Positions 1 to 8,653 of a DNA stretch of 64,000 nucleotides are shown here, in pieces (the stretch's first letter is position 1; each line of letters begins with the position of its first letter). The translations under genes were made by a program, and so were the position numbers. This DNA comes from Caulobacteraceae bacterium (GTDB taxonomy: Bacteria > Pseudomonadota > Alphaproteobacteria > Caulobacterales > Caulobacteraceae): NCBI GenBank assembly GCA_031291645.1, contig JARLIQ010000034.1:30552-94551 (forward strand). The letters are read 5' to 3'. The notes under the pieces were generated by a model. It did not search any database and was not told the origin of the DNA. It saw nothing but the letters and a program-made list of their open reading frames with translations.

Positions 1-232
1 ACAGCAGCCAGCCGGCCGGCGCCGAGATGACGAAATAGGCCAGGAAGAAGCAGAACTGGGTCAGCATCACCTCGGCGTAGGACAGCGAGAACATCGCCTT
101 CAGCTTGGGGATGAGGGTGTCCACCAGGACGGTGCAGAAGCCGAAGGCGAAGAACAGCGACATCATCAGCGCGGTCAGCGGCTTCTGATGTTCGCCGGGC
201 GTAACGGCGGCGGGCTGGCCAACGGCGTGCAC
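1..232 (-). CDS. FucP/GluP-type MFS sugar permease, N-terminal part (truncated by window edge)
   Basis: The 77 visible codons encode the N-terminus of a major facilitator permease. A polar leader is followed by the first membrane segment (about residues 21-40, with [15 protein letters not shown]) and the start of the second ([19 protein letters not shown]). The pattern of a phenylalanine-rich first helix, a D-x-LIPxLK loop and a PAG turn is typical of the fucose/glucose/galactose:H+ symporter family. I chose the GTG at 232 because GGGAGGAG stands seven bases upstream. A sigma70-like promoter with an overlapping palindromic operator lies 75-105 bp upstream, so the gene is probably sugar-repressed. 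The substrate cannot be told from this fragment. Confidence 0.8.
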   Translation of the reverse strand, partial: MHAVGQPAAVTPGEHQKPLTALMMSLFFAFGFCTVLVDTLIPKLKAMFSLSYAEVMLTQFCFFLAYFVISAPAGWLL

Positions 233-308
233 GATCGATCTCCTCCCAGGAACAGCCTGTTGCGCGGCGCCTCGCCCGGGCGTCTTACCCTATATGCTAG
301 GGCCGACT

Positions 309-338
309 ATGCTATGACCGTCATGACAGCGCTGTCAA
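309..338 (-). promoter_or_regulatory. Sigma70-like promoter of the sugar permease
   Basis: Read on the minus strand there is a consensus -35 TTGACA (338-333), an 18-base spacer and TAGCAT (314-309) as the -10 element. It points toward the permease start at 232. The -35 hexamer overlaps the operator palindrome at 324-337. Confidence 0.55.
324..337. promoter_or_regulatory. Perfect 14-bp palindrome TGACAGCGCTGTCA, LacI-type operator candidate
   Basis: The site is an uninterrupted palindrome with a central GC pair, the geometry of LacI/GalR-family operators. It overlaps the -35 element of the promoter pointing to the sugar permease on the minus strand, so a bound repressor would block RNA polymerase. 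No LacI-type regulator gene is in the window. The family assignment of the binding protein is inference. Confidence 0.6.
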
Positions 339-500
339 CGCTGACGGATGCGCCAACCGACGGCGCTGCGCTCGGAACCTTAGCGGCGGCGGGCGGACAT
401 GCCGGCGTCGCGATTCCGCCCTCATCGGCGTACAGAGACAGGGGCCGTCGTCATCCGGCTGCGGCCGCGATCCATCCGCTTCGGCTCGACCGAGGACTCC

Positions 501-1511
501 ATGGTCTGTATCCGACACGCCGTTCCCGCCCGGACGGCCGCGCGTCTGTTGGCCCTCCCCGCGGCCCTGATCGTGATCTTCCTTCATGCGGCGGGCGCCG
601 CGGCGGCGACCTTCGCCTTCTATGCGCCCTGGGACGCCCGCAGCGCGCCGTCCCTCGCCGCCCACGCGGCCGCGATCGACTGGTTCGCGCCGGCCTGGAT
701 CAGCGTCACCGGCCCAGCCGACACGCTGCGGGTCAATATCGATCCGCCGGCTCGCGCGGCGCTCGCGGGTCTCGGCCACGCCCCGGCGGTCATGCCGGTG
801 GTGCAGAACGCCGCCCTCGGCGCCTGGGACGGGACGAACGCCGCCGCCCTGCTGGCCAGCCCGTCCCGCCGCACGGCCCTGCTGGACCAGCTGGAGCCGA
901 TCCTCGCCTCGGCCGGGGCCTCGGGCGTGATGTTCGACTTCGAGGACCTGCCCGCCTCCGCCCAGCCGGACTATCTGGCGTTCCTGGGCGAGGCCCGGCG
1001 GCGATACGCCGCGCGACGCTGGCCGGTCGCGGCGGCCGTCCCGGCGGACGATGCGGACTGGAACCTCGCCGCCTACGGCCGGACGGCCGACTATGTGGTC
1101 CTGATGGCCTACGACGAGCATTGGACCTCGAGCCCGCCCGGCCCGATCGCCTCGCGCCGCTGGTTCTCGTCGGGCGTGCATGAGGCGGTCGCGGCCGTCC
1201 CCCCCGACAAGCTGGTCATCGGCCTGGCGTCCTACGCCTACGACTGGCCGGCTGGCGCGTCCGCCCGTCCGATCTCGGCCCCCGACGCCAAGGCCCGCGC
1301 GGGCCAGGCCGGCGCCAGCGCCCGGCGCGACGCGGCCAGCGGCGAGATGACCATCGCCTATGCCGACGGCGGAAAGGTCCATACGGTCTGGATCTCGGAC
1401 GCCGCCGCCAGCCGGGGCGAGATCGCCGCATCACGCCGCCTGGGCGTGCGCAACTTCGCCCTCTGGCGGCTCGGCTCGGAGGACCCCGCGATCTGGGCAG
1501 CGCTGCGCTGA
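501..1511 (+). CDS. Secreted GH18-like (chitinase-fold) protein
   Basis: A 336-residue protein with a long signal peptide (about residues 1-36, hydrophobic LLALPAALIVIFL, ending AGAAAA). The rest looks like a TIM barrel of glycoside hydrolase family 18. GVMFDFED puts D146 and E148 where the family carries its DxxDxDxE motif, and MAYDEHW near 202-208 is the usual late-strand Tyr-Asp motif. Only the last D-x-E of the signature remains, so hydrolytic activity on a chitin-like glycan is likely but not certain; related domains can be non-catalytic. I chose the ATG at 501 over the in-frame ATG at 399 because GAGGA precedes it and the signal peptide then starts at the N-terminus. Confidence 0.65.
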   Translation: MVCIRHAVPARTAARLLALPAALIVIFLHAAGAAAATFAFYAPWDARSAPSLAAHAAAIDWFAPAWISVTGPADTLRVNIDPPARAALAGLGHAPAVMPVVQNAALGAWDGTNAAALLASPSRRTALLDQLEPILASAGASGVMFDFEDLPASAQPDYLAFLGEARRRYAARRWPVAAAVPADDADWNLAAYGRTADYVVLMAYDEHWTSSPPGPIASRRWFSSGVHEAVAAVPPDKLVIGLASYAYDWPAGASARPISAPDAKARAGQAGASARRDAASGEMTIAYADGGKVHTVWISDAAASRGEIAASRRLGVRNFALWRLGSEDPAIWAALR

Positions 1512-1622
1512 GGCTGCCGACCCTGACGACCCGCCAGGACTGCGTCCAACCCCTCTCGAATCCGAGCGCTATCGCCTGACGTAACGTCGCGCGGCCTATC
1601 GGACGCGGCCGCATTGCCCTAA

Positions 1623-3467
1623 ATGACGCCGATGTCCTTACCTGATATCGATCCGGCGCTCGAAAGGGCGCTGTCTGAACGCGGCTATGCGAGCCTGACG
1701 CCCGTCCAGCTCGCCGTGCTCGAGCCCGAGGCGCAGGGCCGCGACCTCCTGGTCTCGGCCAAGACCGGTTCGGGCAAGACCGTCGCCTATGGCCTCGCCC
1801 TGGCCCAGGTCCTGCTGGGGTCCGACGAAGGCCTGCCGCCGGCCGGCGCGCCGCTGGCCCTGGTCGTCGCCCCGACCCGCGAACTCGCCATCCAGGTGCG
1901 CGCCGAGCTTCAGTGGCTCTACGCCGGCGCCCGCGTCGTCTCCTGCGTCGGCGGCATGGACCCGCGCGCCGAGCGGCGGACGCTGGAGCAGGGCTGCCAC
2001 ATCGTGGTCGGCACGCCCGGCCGGCTGCGCGACCACCTGGAGCGGGGCCAGCTGGCCTTCGACCGGCTGGGCGCGGTCATCCTGGACGAGGCCGACGAGA
2101 TGCTGGACCTCGGCTTCCGCGAGGAGCTGGAGGAGATCCTCGACGCGACGCCGAAGGACCGCCGCACCCTGCTGTTCTCGGCCACCCTGCCCCGCTCGAT
2201 CGTCGCCCTGGCCGCGACCTACCAGCGCGACGCCCTGCGCCTGGTCGTCGGCGCAGAGGAACGGGCTCACGCCGACATCGACTACCGCGCCATCCGCATC
2301 GCGCCGAACGAGACCGAGCTCGCGGTGGTCAACCTGCTGCGCTACTTCGAATCCGGCGCGGCCATGGTGTTCTGCTCGACGCGCGAGGCGGTGCGGAAGC
2401 TGCACGCCAACCTAGTCGAGCGCGGCTTCAACGTCGTGGCCCTGTCGGGCGAGCTGACCCAGAACGAACGGACCCATGCCCTGCAGGCGCTGCGCGACCG
2501 CCGCGCGCGGGTCTGCGTGGCGACGGACGTGGCCGCGCGCGGCATCGACATTCCCGACCTCGACCTCGTCATCCACGCCGACCTTCCGGTGAACCGCGAC
2601 GTGCTGCAGCACCGCTCGGGCCGCACCGGGCGGGCGGGCCGCAAGGGCGTCTGCGCGATCCTGGCGCCGCATCCCCGCCGCCGCCGGCTGGAGCAGCTCC
2701 TGAAGGCCGCGGGCGTCGAGGCCCACTGGCAGGCGCCGCCCAGCGCCGAGGACATCCGCGCCCGCGACCAGGCGCGGCTGATCGAGGAGATCGCCCCCGC
2801 GGCCGAGGCGGCGGAGGATGACCGCGCCGTCGCCCAGGCCCTGCTGGAACAGCGCTCGCCCGAAGACATCGCCGCGGCCTATGTCCGCCTGGCCCGCGCG
2901 CGCATGCCCGCCCCTGAGGACCTGGCCGAGAGCGAGCCGGAACCGCCCCGCTACGTGCGCGGCGCGCCCGGCCCGGCCGAGGCGCCGCGCGCCGGCTTCG
3001 AGGACGCCGTCTGGTTCCGCATCGACCTCGGGCGCAACAAGAACGCCGAGGCCCGCTGGCTGCTGCCGATGATCTGCCGTCGTGGCCACCTGACCAAGCG
3101 CGAGATCGGGGCGATCCGGGTGTTCGAGCGCGAGACCCGCTTTCAGATCGTCGCCGACGCGGTCGAGCGGTTCGAGGCGGCGGCGGCCAAGGCCGACGGC
3201 GATGGGGGACGGATCGTGCGGCTGGAGGACAACGCCCCCCTGCCGCCGCGCGAACGCACCGGCCCGCCGCCCGGCCGGCGCGGAGGCCCCGGCCAGCCGC
3301 ACCCCTACGCCAAGGGCGGCAAGGGCAAGCCGCCGGTGAGCGGGGAACGGCCCTGGGCCGCGCCGCTGGACACCGAACAGGCGGCCGCACCGGCCGCCCG
3401 TCCGCCCAAGGGGCTCAAGCCCAAGCGTCCGACCAAGCTGAAGAAGAAGGGCAAGGCGAACGGCTGA
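1623..3467 (+). CDS. DEAD-box RNA helicase with DbpA-type RNA-binding domain
   Basis: This 614-residue ATP-dependent RNA helicase probably acts in ribosome assembly or RNA turnover. The helicase core is complete: Q motif (SLTPVQ, about 24-29), Walker A AKTGSGKT (46-53), PTRELA (about 84-89), DEAD (155-158), SAT (186-188) and HRSGRTGR (330-337). A DbpA-like RNA-recognition fold follows at about 465-520 (VWFRIDLGRNKNAEARWLLP), then a basic proline/lysine-rich tail ending in a run of KKK and KGK. The tail is typical of alphaproteobacterial CsdA/DbpA-type helicases and should add non-specific RNA binding. No clear ribosome-binding site precedes the ATG at 1623; an ATG at 1632 is an alternative. 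Which of the several helicase orthologues it is cannot be fixed from motifs. Confidence 0.9.
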   Translation: MTPMSLPDIDPALERALSERGYASLTPVQLAVLEPEAQGRDLLVSAKTGSGKTVAYGLALAQVLLGSDEGLPPAGAPLALVVAPTRELAIQVRAELQWLYAGARVVSCVGGMDPRAERRTLEQGCHIVVGTPGRLRDHLERGQLAFDRLGAVILDEADEMLDLGFREELEEILDATPKDRRTLLFSATLPRSIVALAATYQRDALRLVVGAEERAHADIDYRAIRIAPNETELAVVNLLRYFESGAAMVFCSTREAVRKLHANLVERGFNVVALSGELTQNERTHALQALRDRRARVCVATDVAARGIDIPDLDLVIHADLPVNRDVLQHRSGRTGRAGRKGVCAILAPHPRRRRLEQLLKAAGVEAHWQAPPSAEDIRARDQARLIEEIAPAAEAAEDDRAVAQALLEQRSPEDIAAAYVRLARARMPAPEDLAESEPEPPRYVRGAPGPAEAPRAGFEDAVWFRIDLGRNKNAEARWLLPMICRRGHLTKREIGAIRVFERETRFQIVADAVERFEAAAAKADGDGGRIVRLEDNAPLPPRERTGPPPGRRGGPGQPHPYAKGGKGKPPVSGERPWAAPLDTEQAAAPAARPPKGLKPKRPTKLKKKGKANG

Positions 3468-3478
3468 GCCGGCGCGCC

Positions 3479-4363
3479 CTACGCCATCTGCTCACGGATG
3501 TACTCGCCCGCGCTGGCCAGCGCGCGGCGGGCGTCCGCCAGCATCGGGTGGAAGAAGTGCCAGACGTGGATCATCTCCGGCCAGATCTCGAGCCGGACCG
3601 GAACCTCCTGGGCGCCGGCCAGGGCCGCCAGGCGCACGGAGTCGTCCAGTAGGGTCTCCGCCGAGCCGACCTGGATCAGGAGCGGGGCCAGGCCCGTCAG
3701 GTCGGCGTGCAGCGGCGCCGCCAGCGGATGGCGCGGATCGCCGCCGCCCAGATAGTCCGACGCCATCTTCAAGAGCCCCTCGCGCTGGACCATCGGGTCC
3801 TCGCCCGCCTTGGCGCTCATCGAGCCGCCGACCGCCTCCAGGTCCGTCCAGGGCGAGATGCAGAAGCCGCAGGCCGGCTGCGGCAGGCCCGCCTCGCGCG
3901 CGGCGATCAGGGTCGCGACCGTCAGGCCCCCGCCGGCGCTGTCGCCCGCGACGGCGATCGACGAGGGCGCGAAGCCCTGATCCAGCAGGAACCGGTAGGC
4001 GGCCAGGGCGTCGTCCACCGCGGCGGGAAACGGCGCCTCGGGCGCGAGGCGATAGTCCAGCGCCAGGGTCCGGCAGCCCGCCGCCCGCCCGAGCTCGGCG
4101 GCCAGGTGCCGGTGGCTGAGGATCGAGCCGATCACATAGCCGCCGCCGTGCAGGTAGAGGATCACCCGGTTCTGGTCCGCGTCCGGGCTGGCGCCCCATT
4201 CGGCCGGGATGTCGCCGACGCTCTCGGGGGTCAGCGTCACCGTCTCCGGTGTCGGGAACTGCGCGCCCAGGCCGTTGTAGACCTCGCGCAGCTCCGCGGT
4301 GGACAGCTCGGCCGGGGTCCGGGCGAGGAACGCCCGGATAGCGAGGATTTCCTGATTGGCCAA
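3479..4363 (-). CDS. HSL-family alpha/beta hydrolase (esterase)
   Basis: A 294-residue carboxylesterase of the hormone-sensitive-lipase family. HGGG (72-75) forms the oxyanion hole, GDSAGGG holds the nucleophile S142, and IHVWHFF near residue 266 carries the catalytic histidine. The acid is in GSAETLLDDS. There is no signal peptide, so it should be cytoplasmic and act on short acyl esters. The start is a TTG at 4363 with AGGGAG eight bases upstream. The gene converges with the helicase gene across only 11 bp and diverges from the oxidoreductase gene that starts at 4486. Confidence 0.85.
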   Translation of the reverse strand: MANQEILAIRAFLARTPAELSTAELREVYNGLGAQFPTPETVTLTPESVGDIPAEWGASPDADQNRVILYLHGGGYVIGSILSHRHLAAELGRAAGCRTLALDYRLAPEAPFPAAVDDALAAYRFLLDQGFAPSSIAVAGDSAGGGLTVATLIAAREAGLPQPACGFCISPWTDLEAVGGSMSAKAGEDPMVQREGLLKMASDYLGGGDPRHPLAAPLHADLTGLAPLLIQVGSAETLLDDSVRLAALAGAQEVPVRLEIWPEMIHVWHFFHPMLADARRALASAGEYIREQMA

Positions 4364-4485
4364 AGCGCGCTCCCTGTCTGTTTTCTTTCGAGGCGCCGGC
4401 GGTGCGCCGTTTCATGGCGACCCGGACCGGGCTAGACCTCGATGAAGGTGTGACTATGCACGCCGACAGGGCTGGGGGAAACGCG

Positions 4486-5664
4486 ATGAGCGAAGGCCGC
4501 GAATTTGAAGTCGTCGTCTACGGAGCCACCGGCTACACCGGCCGCCTGGTCGCCGAGCACCTGCTCAAGACCTACGGGGCGGCCGGAAAGGTCGCCTGGG
4601 CCATGGCCGGCCGCAGCGCCGACAAGCTGGCGCAGGTCCGTGGCCTGATCGGCGCGCCTGAGAGCCTGCCGCTGATCGTCGCCGACGCGAACGACCCCGC
4701 CGCCCTGGAGGCGATGGCCAGGCGCGCCAAGGTGGTGATCACCACCGCCGGGCCCTACCAGCTCTATGGCTCGGGCGTGGTCGCCGCCTGCGCCAAGACC
4801 GGGACCGACTATGTCGACCTGACCGGCGAATCCCACTGGATCGCCGCCATGATCGCCGCGCACGAGGCCGAGGCCAGGCGCACCGGCGCGCGGCTGGTCT
4901 TCTCCTGCGGCTTCGATTCCATCCCCTTCGACCTCGGGGTGTGGTTCGCCGAGCGCGAGGCCAAGGCCCGGCTCGGCGCCTATGCGCCCCGGGTGCGCGG
5001 GCGGGTGCGGGGCCTGCGCGGCGGGCTCTCGGGCGGCACCCTGGCCAGCGGGACCGCGACCATGGCGGCGGCCGCGACCGATCCGTCGATCGGCGCCCTG
5101 CTCCGGAACCCCTTCGCCCTGACGCCCGGCTTCACCGGCCCCGAGCAGCCCGACGGCGAGACGCCCTACGAGGACAAGGCGGCCGGCGCCTGGGTCGGGC
5201 CGTTCATGATGGCCTCGATCAACACCAAGGCGGTGCACCGGACCAACTTCCTCCTGGGCCAGCCCTGGGGCGCCGACTTCCGGTACGACGAGATGCAGAT
5301 GCTGGACGGCCCGCCCGCGGCGGGCGCCGGCGCAGGCCTCGGCGGCTTCGACTTCGGCTCGGCCGGCATGCCCAAGCCCGGCGAAGGCCCGACCAAGGCC
5401 GAGCGTGACGCCGGCTTCTACGACATCCTGTTCATCGCCGAGACGGCGGACGGACGCACGTTGCGCGCCGCGGTCAAGGGCGACGCCGACCCGGGCTATG
5501 GCTCGACCTCGAAGATTCTGGCCGAGGCCGGTCTGGCGCTGGCGCTGGACACGCCGCGCGAGCGGACGCCCGGCGGCTGCTGGACGCCGGCGGCGGCCAT
5601 GGCCGAGCCGCTCCTGGCCCGCCTGCCCGGCAAGGCCGGCCTCAGCTTCACGGTCGAGAGTTAG
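4486..5664 (+). CDS. Saccharopine dehydrogenase-like / trans-acting enoyl reductase family oxidoreductase
   Basis: A 392-residue protein opening with a Rossmann NAD(P)-binding fold (VVVYGATGYTGRLVAEHL, residues 8-25), as in saccharopine dehydrogenase-like proteins and mycobacterial trans-acting enoyl reductases. In bacteria these often act on lipid or polyketide intermediates; the substrate here is unknown. GESHW and FSCGFDSIPFDLG are conserved blocks of the family. I chose the ATG at 4486 because GGGGGAA lies six bases upstream; in-frame ATG codons at 4402, 4414 and 4456 are upstream but have weaker sites. The adjacent divergent esterase may act in the same lipid context, which is inference. 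Confidence 0.8.
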   Translation: MSEGREFEVVVYGATGYTGRLVAEHLLKTYGAAGKVAWAMAGRSADKLAQVRGLIGAPESLPLIVADANDPAALEAMARRAKVVITTAGPYQLYGSGVVAACAKTGTDYVDLTGESHWIAAMIAAHEAEARRTGARLVFSCGFDSIPFDLGVWFAEREAKARLGAYAPRVRGRVRGLRGGLSGGTLASGTATMAAAATDPSIGALLRNPFALTPGFTGPEQPDGETPYEDKAAGAWVGPFMMASINTKAVHRTNFLLGQPWGADFRYDEMQMLDGPPAAGAGAGLGGFDFGSAGMPKPGEGPTKAERDAGFYDILFIAETADGRTLRAAVKGDADPGYGSTSKILAEAGLALALDTPRERTPGGCWTPAAAMAEPLLARLPGKAGLSFTVES

Positions 5665-5753
5665 CTCGGAACCGGCCGCGCGACGATGGGGTTTGACCCA
5701 GATTAATGACGGCCCGGCCTGGGGCTCGAATTATCGGTTGACGGAGGCCGACC

Positions 5754-6263
5754 ATGACTCAACCCGCCTATCTGCCCGCCAACTTCACCCGCAAGGGCGA
5801 CGTCGTCGAAGCCGAGCTCAGCCTGCTGCTCGACGACCACCTGGAAGACGTGTGGGCCGCCTTGACCGAGGCGCCCAAGCTGCTGCAATGGCTGGCGCCG
5901 GGCGAGATCGAGCTGCGCGTCGGCGGCGCGGCCCGGCTGAACTTCCCCGAGAGCGGCATCGTGATCGACAGCAAGGTCAGCGCGGTCGAGCCGCGGCGGC
6001 TGCTGGAATATTCCTGGAGCGGACCGGGCGAGCCCGACCGCCCGCTGCGCTGGACGCTGGAGCCGGTGGGGGCCGTGGTGCGACTGACCCTCACCCTGAC
6101 CATGCCGGCGAGCGAGGACGCGGCGCGGGCCTGCGCCGGCTGGGTCGCGCACCTGGAGATGCTCGCCGCCGCCCTGGCCGGAATCCCGATCAAGTTCCCG
6201 TTCGAGCTGTTCAAGGCCGCCCGCGAGGGCTACCGCGCCCAGATCGAGGCCAAGGCCGCCTAG
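5754..6263 (+). CDS. SRPBCC (AHSA1-like) domain protein
   Basis: A 169-residue protein of the START/Bet v1-like superfamily with the Aha1-type pattern: an N-terminal strand with a VWAALTEAPKLLQWLAP helix, a central LEYSWSGP strand and a C-terminal amphipathic helix after MPASEDAARACAGWVAHLEML. Such proteins bind hydrophobic ligands and the exact role is unknown. The ATG at 5754 is backed by GGAGG seven bases upstream. A degenerate FNR-like sequence (TTGA-N6-TTAA) lies at 5693-5706 in its upstream region. Confidence 0.75.
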   Translation: MTQPAYLPANFTRKGDVVEAELSLLLDDHLEDVWAALTEAPKLLQWLAPGEIELRVGGAARLNFPESGIVIDSKVSAVEPRRLLEYSWSGPGEPDRPLRWTLEPVGAVVRLTLTLTMPASEDAARACAGWVAHLEMLAAALAGIPIKFPFELFKAAREGYRAQIEAKAA

Positions 6264-6268
6264 AGAAT

Positions 6269-6871
6269 TTAGAGCGGAACCAGCAGGGTGCTCGCGGCCT
6301 GGGTGCTCAGCGTCAGGGCCGCGCGGCGGGCGAAGGTCTGCATGGCCTGCGTCGTCGGATCGCGGGAATCCTCCCAGACGCCGTGGCTGGCGTAGCGGGT
6401 CACCAGCAGCAGCCGGCGATTGGCCGAGGGGTCGTCCTGGACCTGTTCGAACAGGCCGAAGATGCGCGCGTCGAACCGCGCCTCGAAATCGGGCCAGGCC
6501 TCGGCCGACAGGGCGACGAAGTCGTCGAACGAGTCGGCCGCCACCTCGAACCAACGATGGACGTAGATTCCGCCGTGCGCCACGACGTCGCCGGGCCTCG
6601 GCCGCACGGTGGGCCTGAGGACCTGGTAGCCGCGGCCTCGCACCTCCGGCGCATGGACGACGGCGTCGAGAGCGGCCGAAACGCCGGCCTGGCCCTCGGC
6701 GCGCTGGACCAGGAGCGCGACCTGCGAGGCCTCCCAGCCGAGTTGGGCGGCGAACAGGCCGACAGCCCGGCCGTCGGCGCCAAGGGCCGCCGTCTTCAGC
6801 GCCTCGACGAAGCGGGCGCGAGGGGCCGGCCCGCGCGCGAGTTGGAGAGTAAGATAATCATACAGGGCCAT
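6269..6871 (-). CDS. Small protein, probably a dimeric alpha/beta barrel (NIPSNAP-like)
   Basis: A 200-residue protein without a signal peptide or membrane segment. Two halves each carry an IYVHRWFEV- or LLLVTRYAS-like strand and a helix rich in acidic and aromatic residues (FVALSAEAWPDFEARFDARIF), resembling NIPSNAP or EthD dimeric barrels. I do not recognise a specific function. The start at 6871 (MALYDYLTLQ) lies two bases after the stop of the cytochrome b561 gene, so it is the last gene of that operon and may serve the same redox function. Confidence 0.6.
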   Translation of the reverse strand: MALYDYLTLQLARGPAPRARFVEALKTAALGADGRAVGLFAAQLGWEASQVALLVQRAEGQAGVSAALDAVVHAPEVRGRGYQVLRPTVRPRPGDVVAHGGIYVHRWFEVAADSFDDFVALSAEAWPDFEARFDARIFGLFEQVQDDPSANRRLLLVTRYASHGVWEDSRDPTTQAMQTFARRAALTLSTQAASTLLVPL

Positions 6872-6873
6872 GG

Positions 6874-7452
6874 TCAGACCTCGGGCGTCGCCTCGGCCTC
6901 GGCTTCTATCCTGACACGCCGGCGCGCCCAAGGCGCCATGCTGGGGAACACCTCGTCGCGGAAGACGAGGGCGTGGGTCAAGGCCGCGCCCAGGTGGGCG
7001 AGGAAGGTCGCCAGCAGCAGCAGCGCCAGCACCGTGTGGGTGGTCCGCAGCGCCGCGTAGAGGCCGACGTCGTGCGGCAGGATCGGCGGCAGCCGCAGCG
7101 GGCCGAACAGCACGATCGGATAGCGCGCCGCCGACAGCATCCCCCAGCCGACCAGCGGCAGGGCGAACATCAGGGCGTAGAGCGCGACATGCGAGGCCTG
7201 GGCGACGAACTTGAGCAGGAGGGGCATGTCGGCCGGCAGGGGCGGCGGCGGATTGACCAGCCGGTTGACCAGCCGCACCGCGACCAGGACCAGGATCAGG
7301 ACGCCGATCGGCCGGTGGATGGCGACCAGCTGGTGGTAGTGCGCGAGGGACGCGGCCATGCCGAGGCCGATGAACAGCATGGCGAGGATCAGCGCCGCCA
7401 TGGTCCAGTGCAGGATGCGCGAGAGGAGCGGAAATTCACCGGGTCGGGCCAT
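6874..7452 (-). CDS. Cytochrome b561 family membrane protein
   Basis: A 192-residue integral membrane protein with four hydrophobic helices and paired histidines: RILHWTM in helix 1, YHQLVAIHRPIG before helix 2, QASHVALYAL in helix 3, and THTVLALLL followed by HLGAALTH in helix 4. These would ligate two b-type haems, as in bacterial b561 (YodB/CybB-like) quinol-to-periplasm electron carriers. The start at 7452 is two bases downstream of the peroxidase stop. The pairing suggests it passes electrons from the quinone pool to the peroxidase; that is inference from gene order. Confidence 0.85.
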   Translation of the reverse strand: MARPGEFPLLSRILHWTMAALILAMLFIGLGMAASLAHYHQLVAIHRPIGVLILVLVAVRLVNRLVNPPPPLPADMPLLLKFVAQASHVALYALMFALPLVGWGMLSAARYPIVLFGPLRLPPILPHDVGLYAALRTTHTVLALLLLATFLAHLGAALTHALVFRDEVFPSMAPWARRRVRIEAEAEATPEV

Positions 7453-7454
7453 GG

Positions 7455-8567
7455 TCACGCCCCCTTGCCGCCGGCCGGGACCTGCACGGCGCTGGGCGAC
7501 TTGGCCTCGCCGGCCCGGCGGGTGAACGAGGTCGAATAGGCCGCCGACCGCGCGCTCAGCAACGGATCGTCCGAGGCCGCGATACCGGGCGGCAGCACCA
7601 GGGGATCGAAATTGATGTCCCGGCAGTCGCCCGGCGACTCGGCCTCGACCTGGTTCAGGGTCAAGGTTCCGACCTCGACGTGCTCGCGGTTCGCCGGCCA
7701 CGGCCGGGTCGCGTCGTTGGTCGGATCGCCCGGCTGGCCGACGGTGACCACCAGGCGCCAGCTGAGCGGGCCCTGCCGGAGCCGCGCGACCAGCGCGTCG
7801 AACAGGTAGTTGGGGTCGCCGCCCCCGGCCTCGCCGGCCGGCTCGGGCGCGAACGGCTGGACCGCCGCCATCGACCAGCGGACCGGGGTCGAGCGGCCCT
7901 GCGCGTCGACGAAGCGGAAGGCGTCCAGGCTGTTGTAGCTGGCGTTGTCGAACCCGGACGAGAAGGGCTGGGCGCCGATCAGGCGCAGCGCCTGGCCGGT
8001 CTGCGGATAGCGGGCCAGGAAGGCCTTCATCCGCGCCGGATCAGGCTTGCCGGTGGCCGGGTCGGGCCTGGCGGCCAGCAGCTGGTCGTAGAAGGCGCGC
8101 GGCGTTGCGACCGGGAAGACCGGGATGTCGTTCATCCCCGTGCGCCACTCCCCGCCGCCCGCGGGCCGGAAGCTCAGCGCCATGCTTCGCACGGCCTTGG
8201 GATTGTCGGCCATGGCGGGCATGCCGCCGGCGAGGGCGAAGCGACCGACAACCGGCGTGCGGCCCGGCCGGAACACCGCGGCCTTGGACAGCCGCTGGCC
8301 GGCGCCGTTGCTGTCAAACCAGCCGGCGACGCACACGCCCTTGGCGTGGTTGCGGCGGAAACCGGGATGCGGGCCGTTGACCAGCTCGAACCGGTCGATC
8401 ATCCGCGCCTGGGTCAGCCGATGCGGGGACAGGACCCCCGCCACATAGGCGAAGCTGGCCGCGACCGCCGCCACGATCGCCCCGATCACAACGAAGCTGG
8501 CCAGAGCGCGCGGGCGGATGAGCGCCGAAAGGCCGTAGCGCGACGATGGAGTCCCGTGGTCAGGCAA
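7455..8567 (-). CDS. Catalase-like haem peroxidase (SrpA type), membrane-anchored
   Basis: A minimal catalase-fold protein of about 370 residues. A single N-terminal membrane helix (ALASFVVIGAIVAAVAASFAYV) is followed by a periplasmic domain with NHAKGVCVAGWF carrying the distal histidine, NPKAVRSMALSF, and the late NYLFDALVARL block. Family members are weak catalases that oxidise organic substrates with H2O2. The chosen TTG start at 8567 has GAGGGG seven bases upstream; an in-frame ATG at 8624 with GAGGG is nearly as good and would add 19 residues. The gene lies between the MbfA-type exporter and cytochrome b561 on one strand, a likely oxidative or iron stress operon. Confidence 0.8.
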   Translation of the reverse strand: MPDHGTPSSRYGLSALIRPRALASFVVIGAIVAAVAASFAYVAGVLSPHRLTQARMIDRFELVNGPHPGFRRNHAKGVCVAGWFDSNGAGQRLSKAAVFRPGRTPVVGRFALAGGMPAMADNPKAVRSMALSFRPAGGGEWRTGMNDIPVFPVATPRAFYDQLLAARPDPATGKPDPARMKAFLARYPQTGQALRLIGAQPFSSGFDNASYNSLDAFRFVDAQGRSTPVRWSMAAVQPFAPEPAGEAGGGDPNYLFDALVARLRQGPLSWRLVVTVGQPGDPTNDATRPWPANREHVEVGTLTLNQVEAESPGDCRDINFDPLVLPPGIAASDDPLLSARSAAYSTSFTRRAGEAKSPSAVQVPAGGKGA

Positions 8568-8653
8568 TGTCGGTCCCCTCGCACGTGAGCGGCTTCGGGG
8601 TAGATAGGAAGGCGCGAGCGCCATCGGAACCCTCGCGCGCGGCACGCACGCGC

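Noticed and set aside
399..500. Upstream extension of the GH18-like protein to the ATG at 399
   Set aside because: The extra 34 residues are Arg/Pro-rich, would bury the signal peptide, and lack a ribosome-binding site, whereas GAGGA precedes the ATG at 501.
5693..5706. TTGACCCAGATTAA as an FNR/FixK box upstream of the SRPBCC gene
   Set aside because: The second half is TTAA instead of TCAA, and there is no functional link to the other box-bearing genes. Kept only as a note in that gene.
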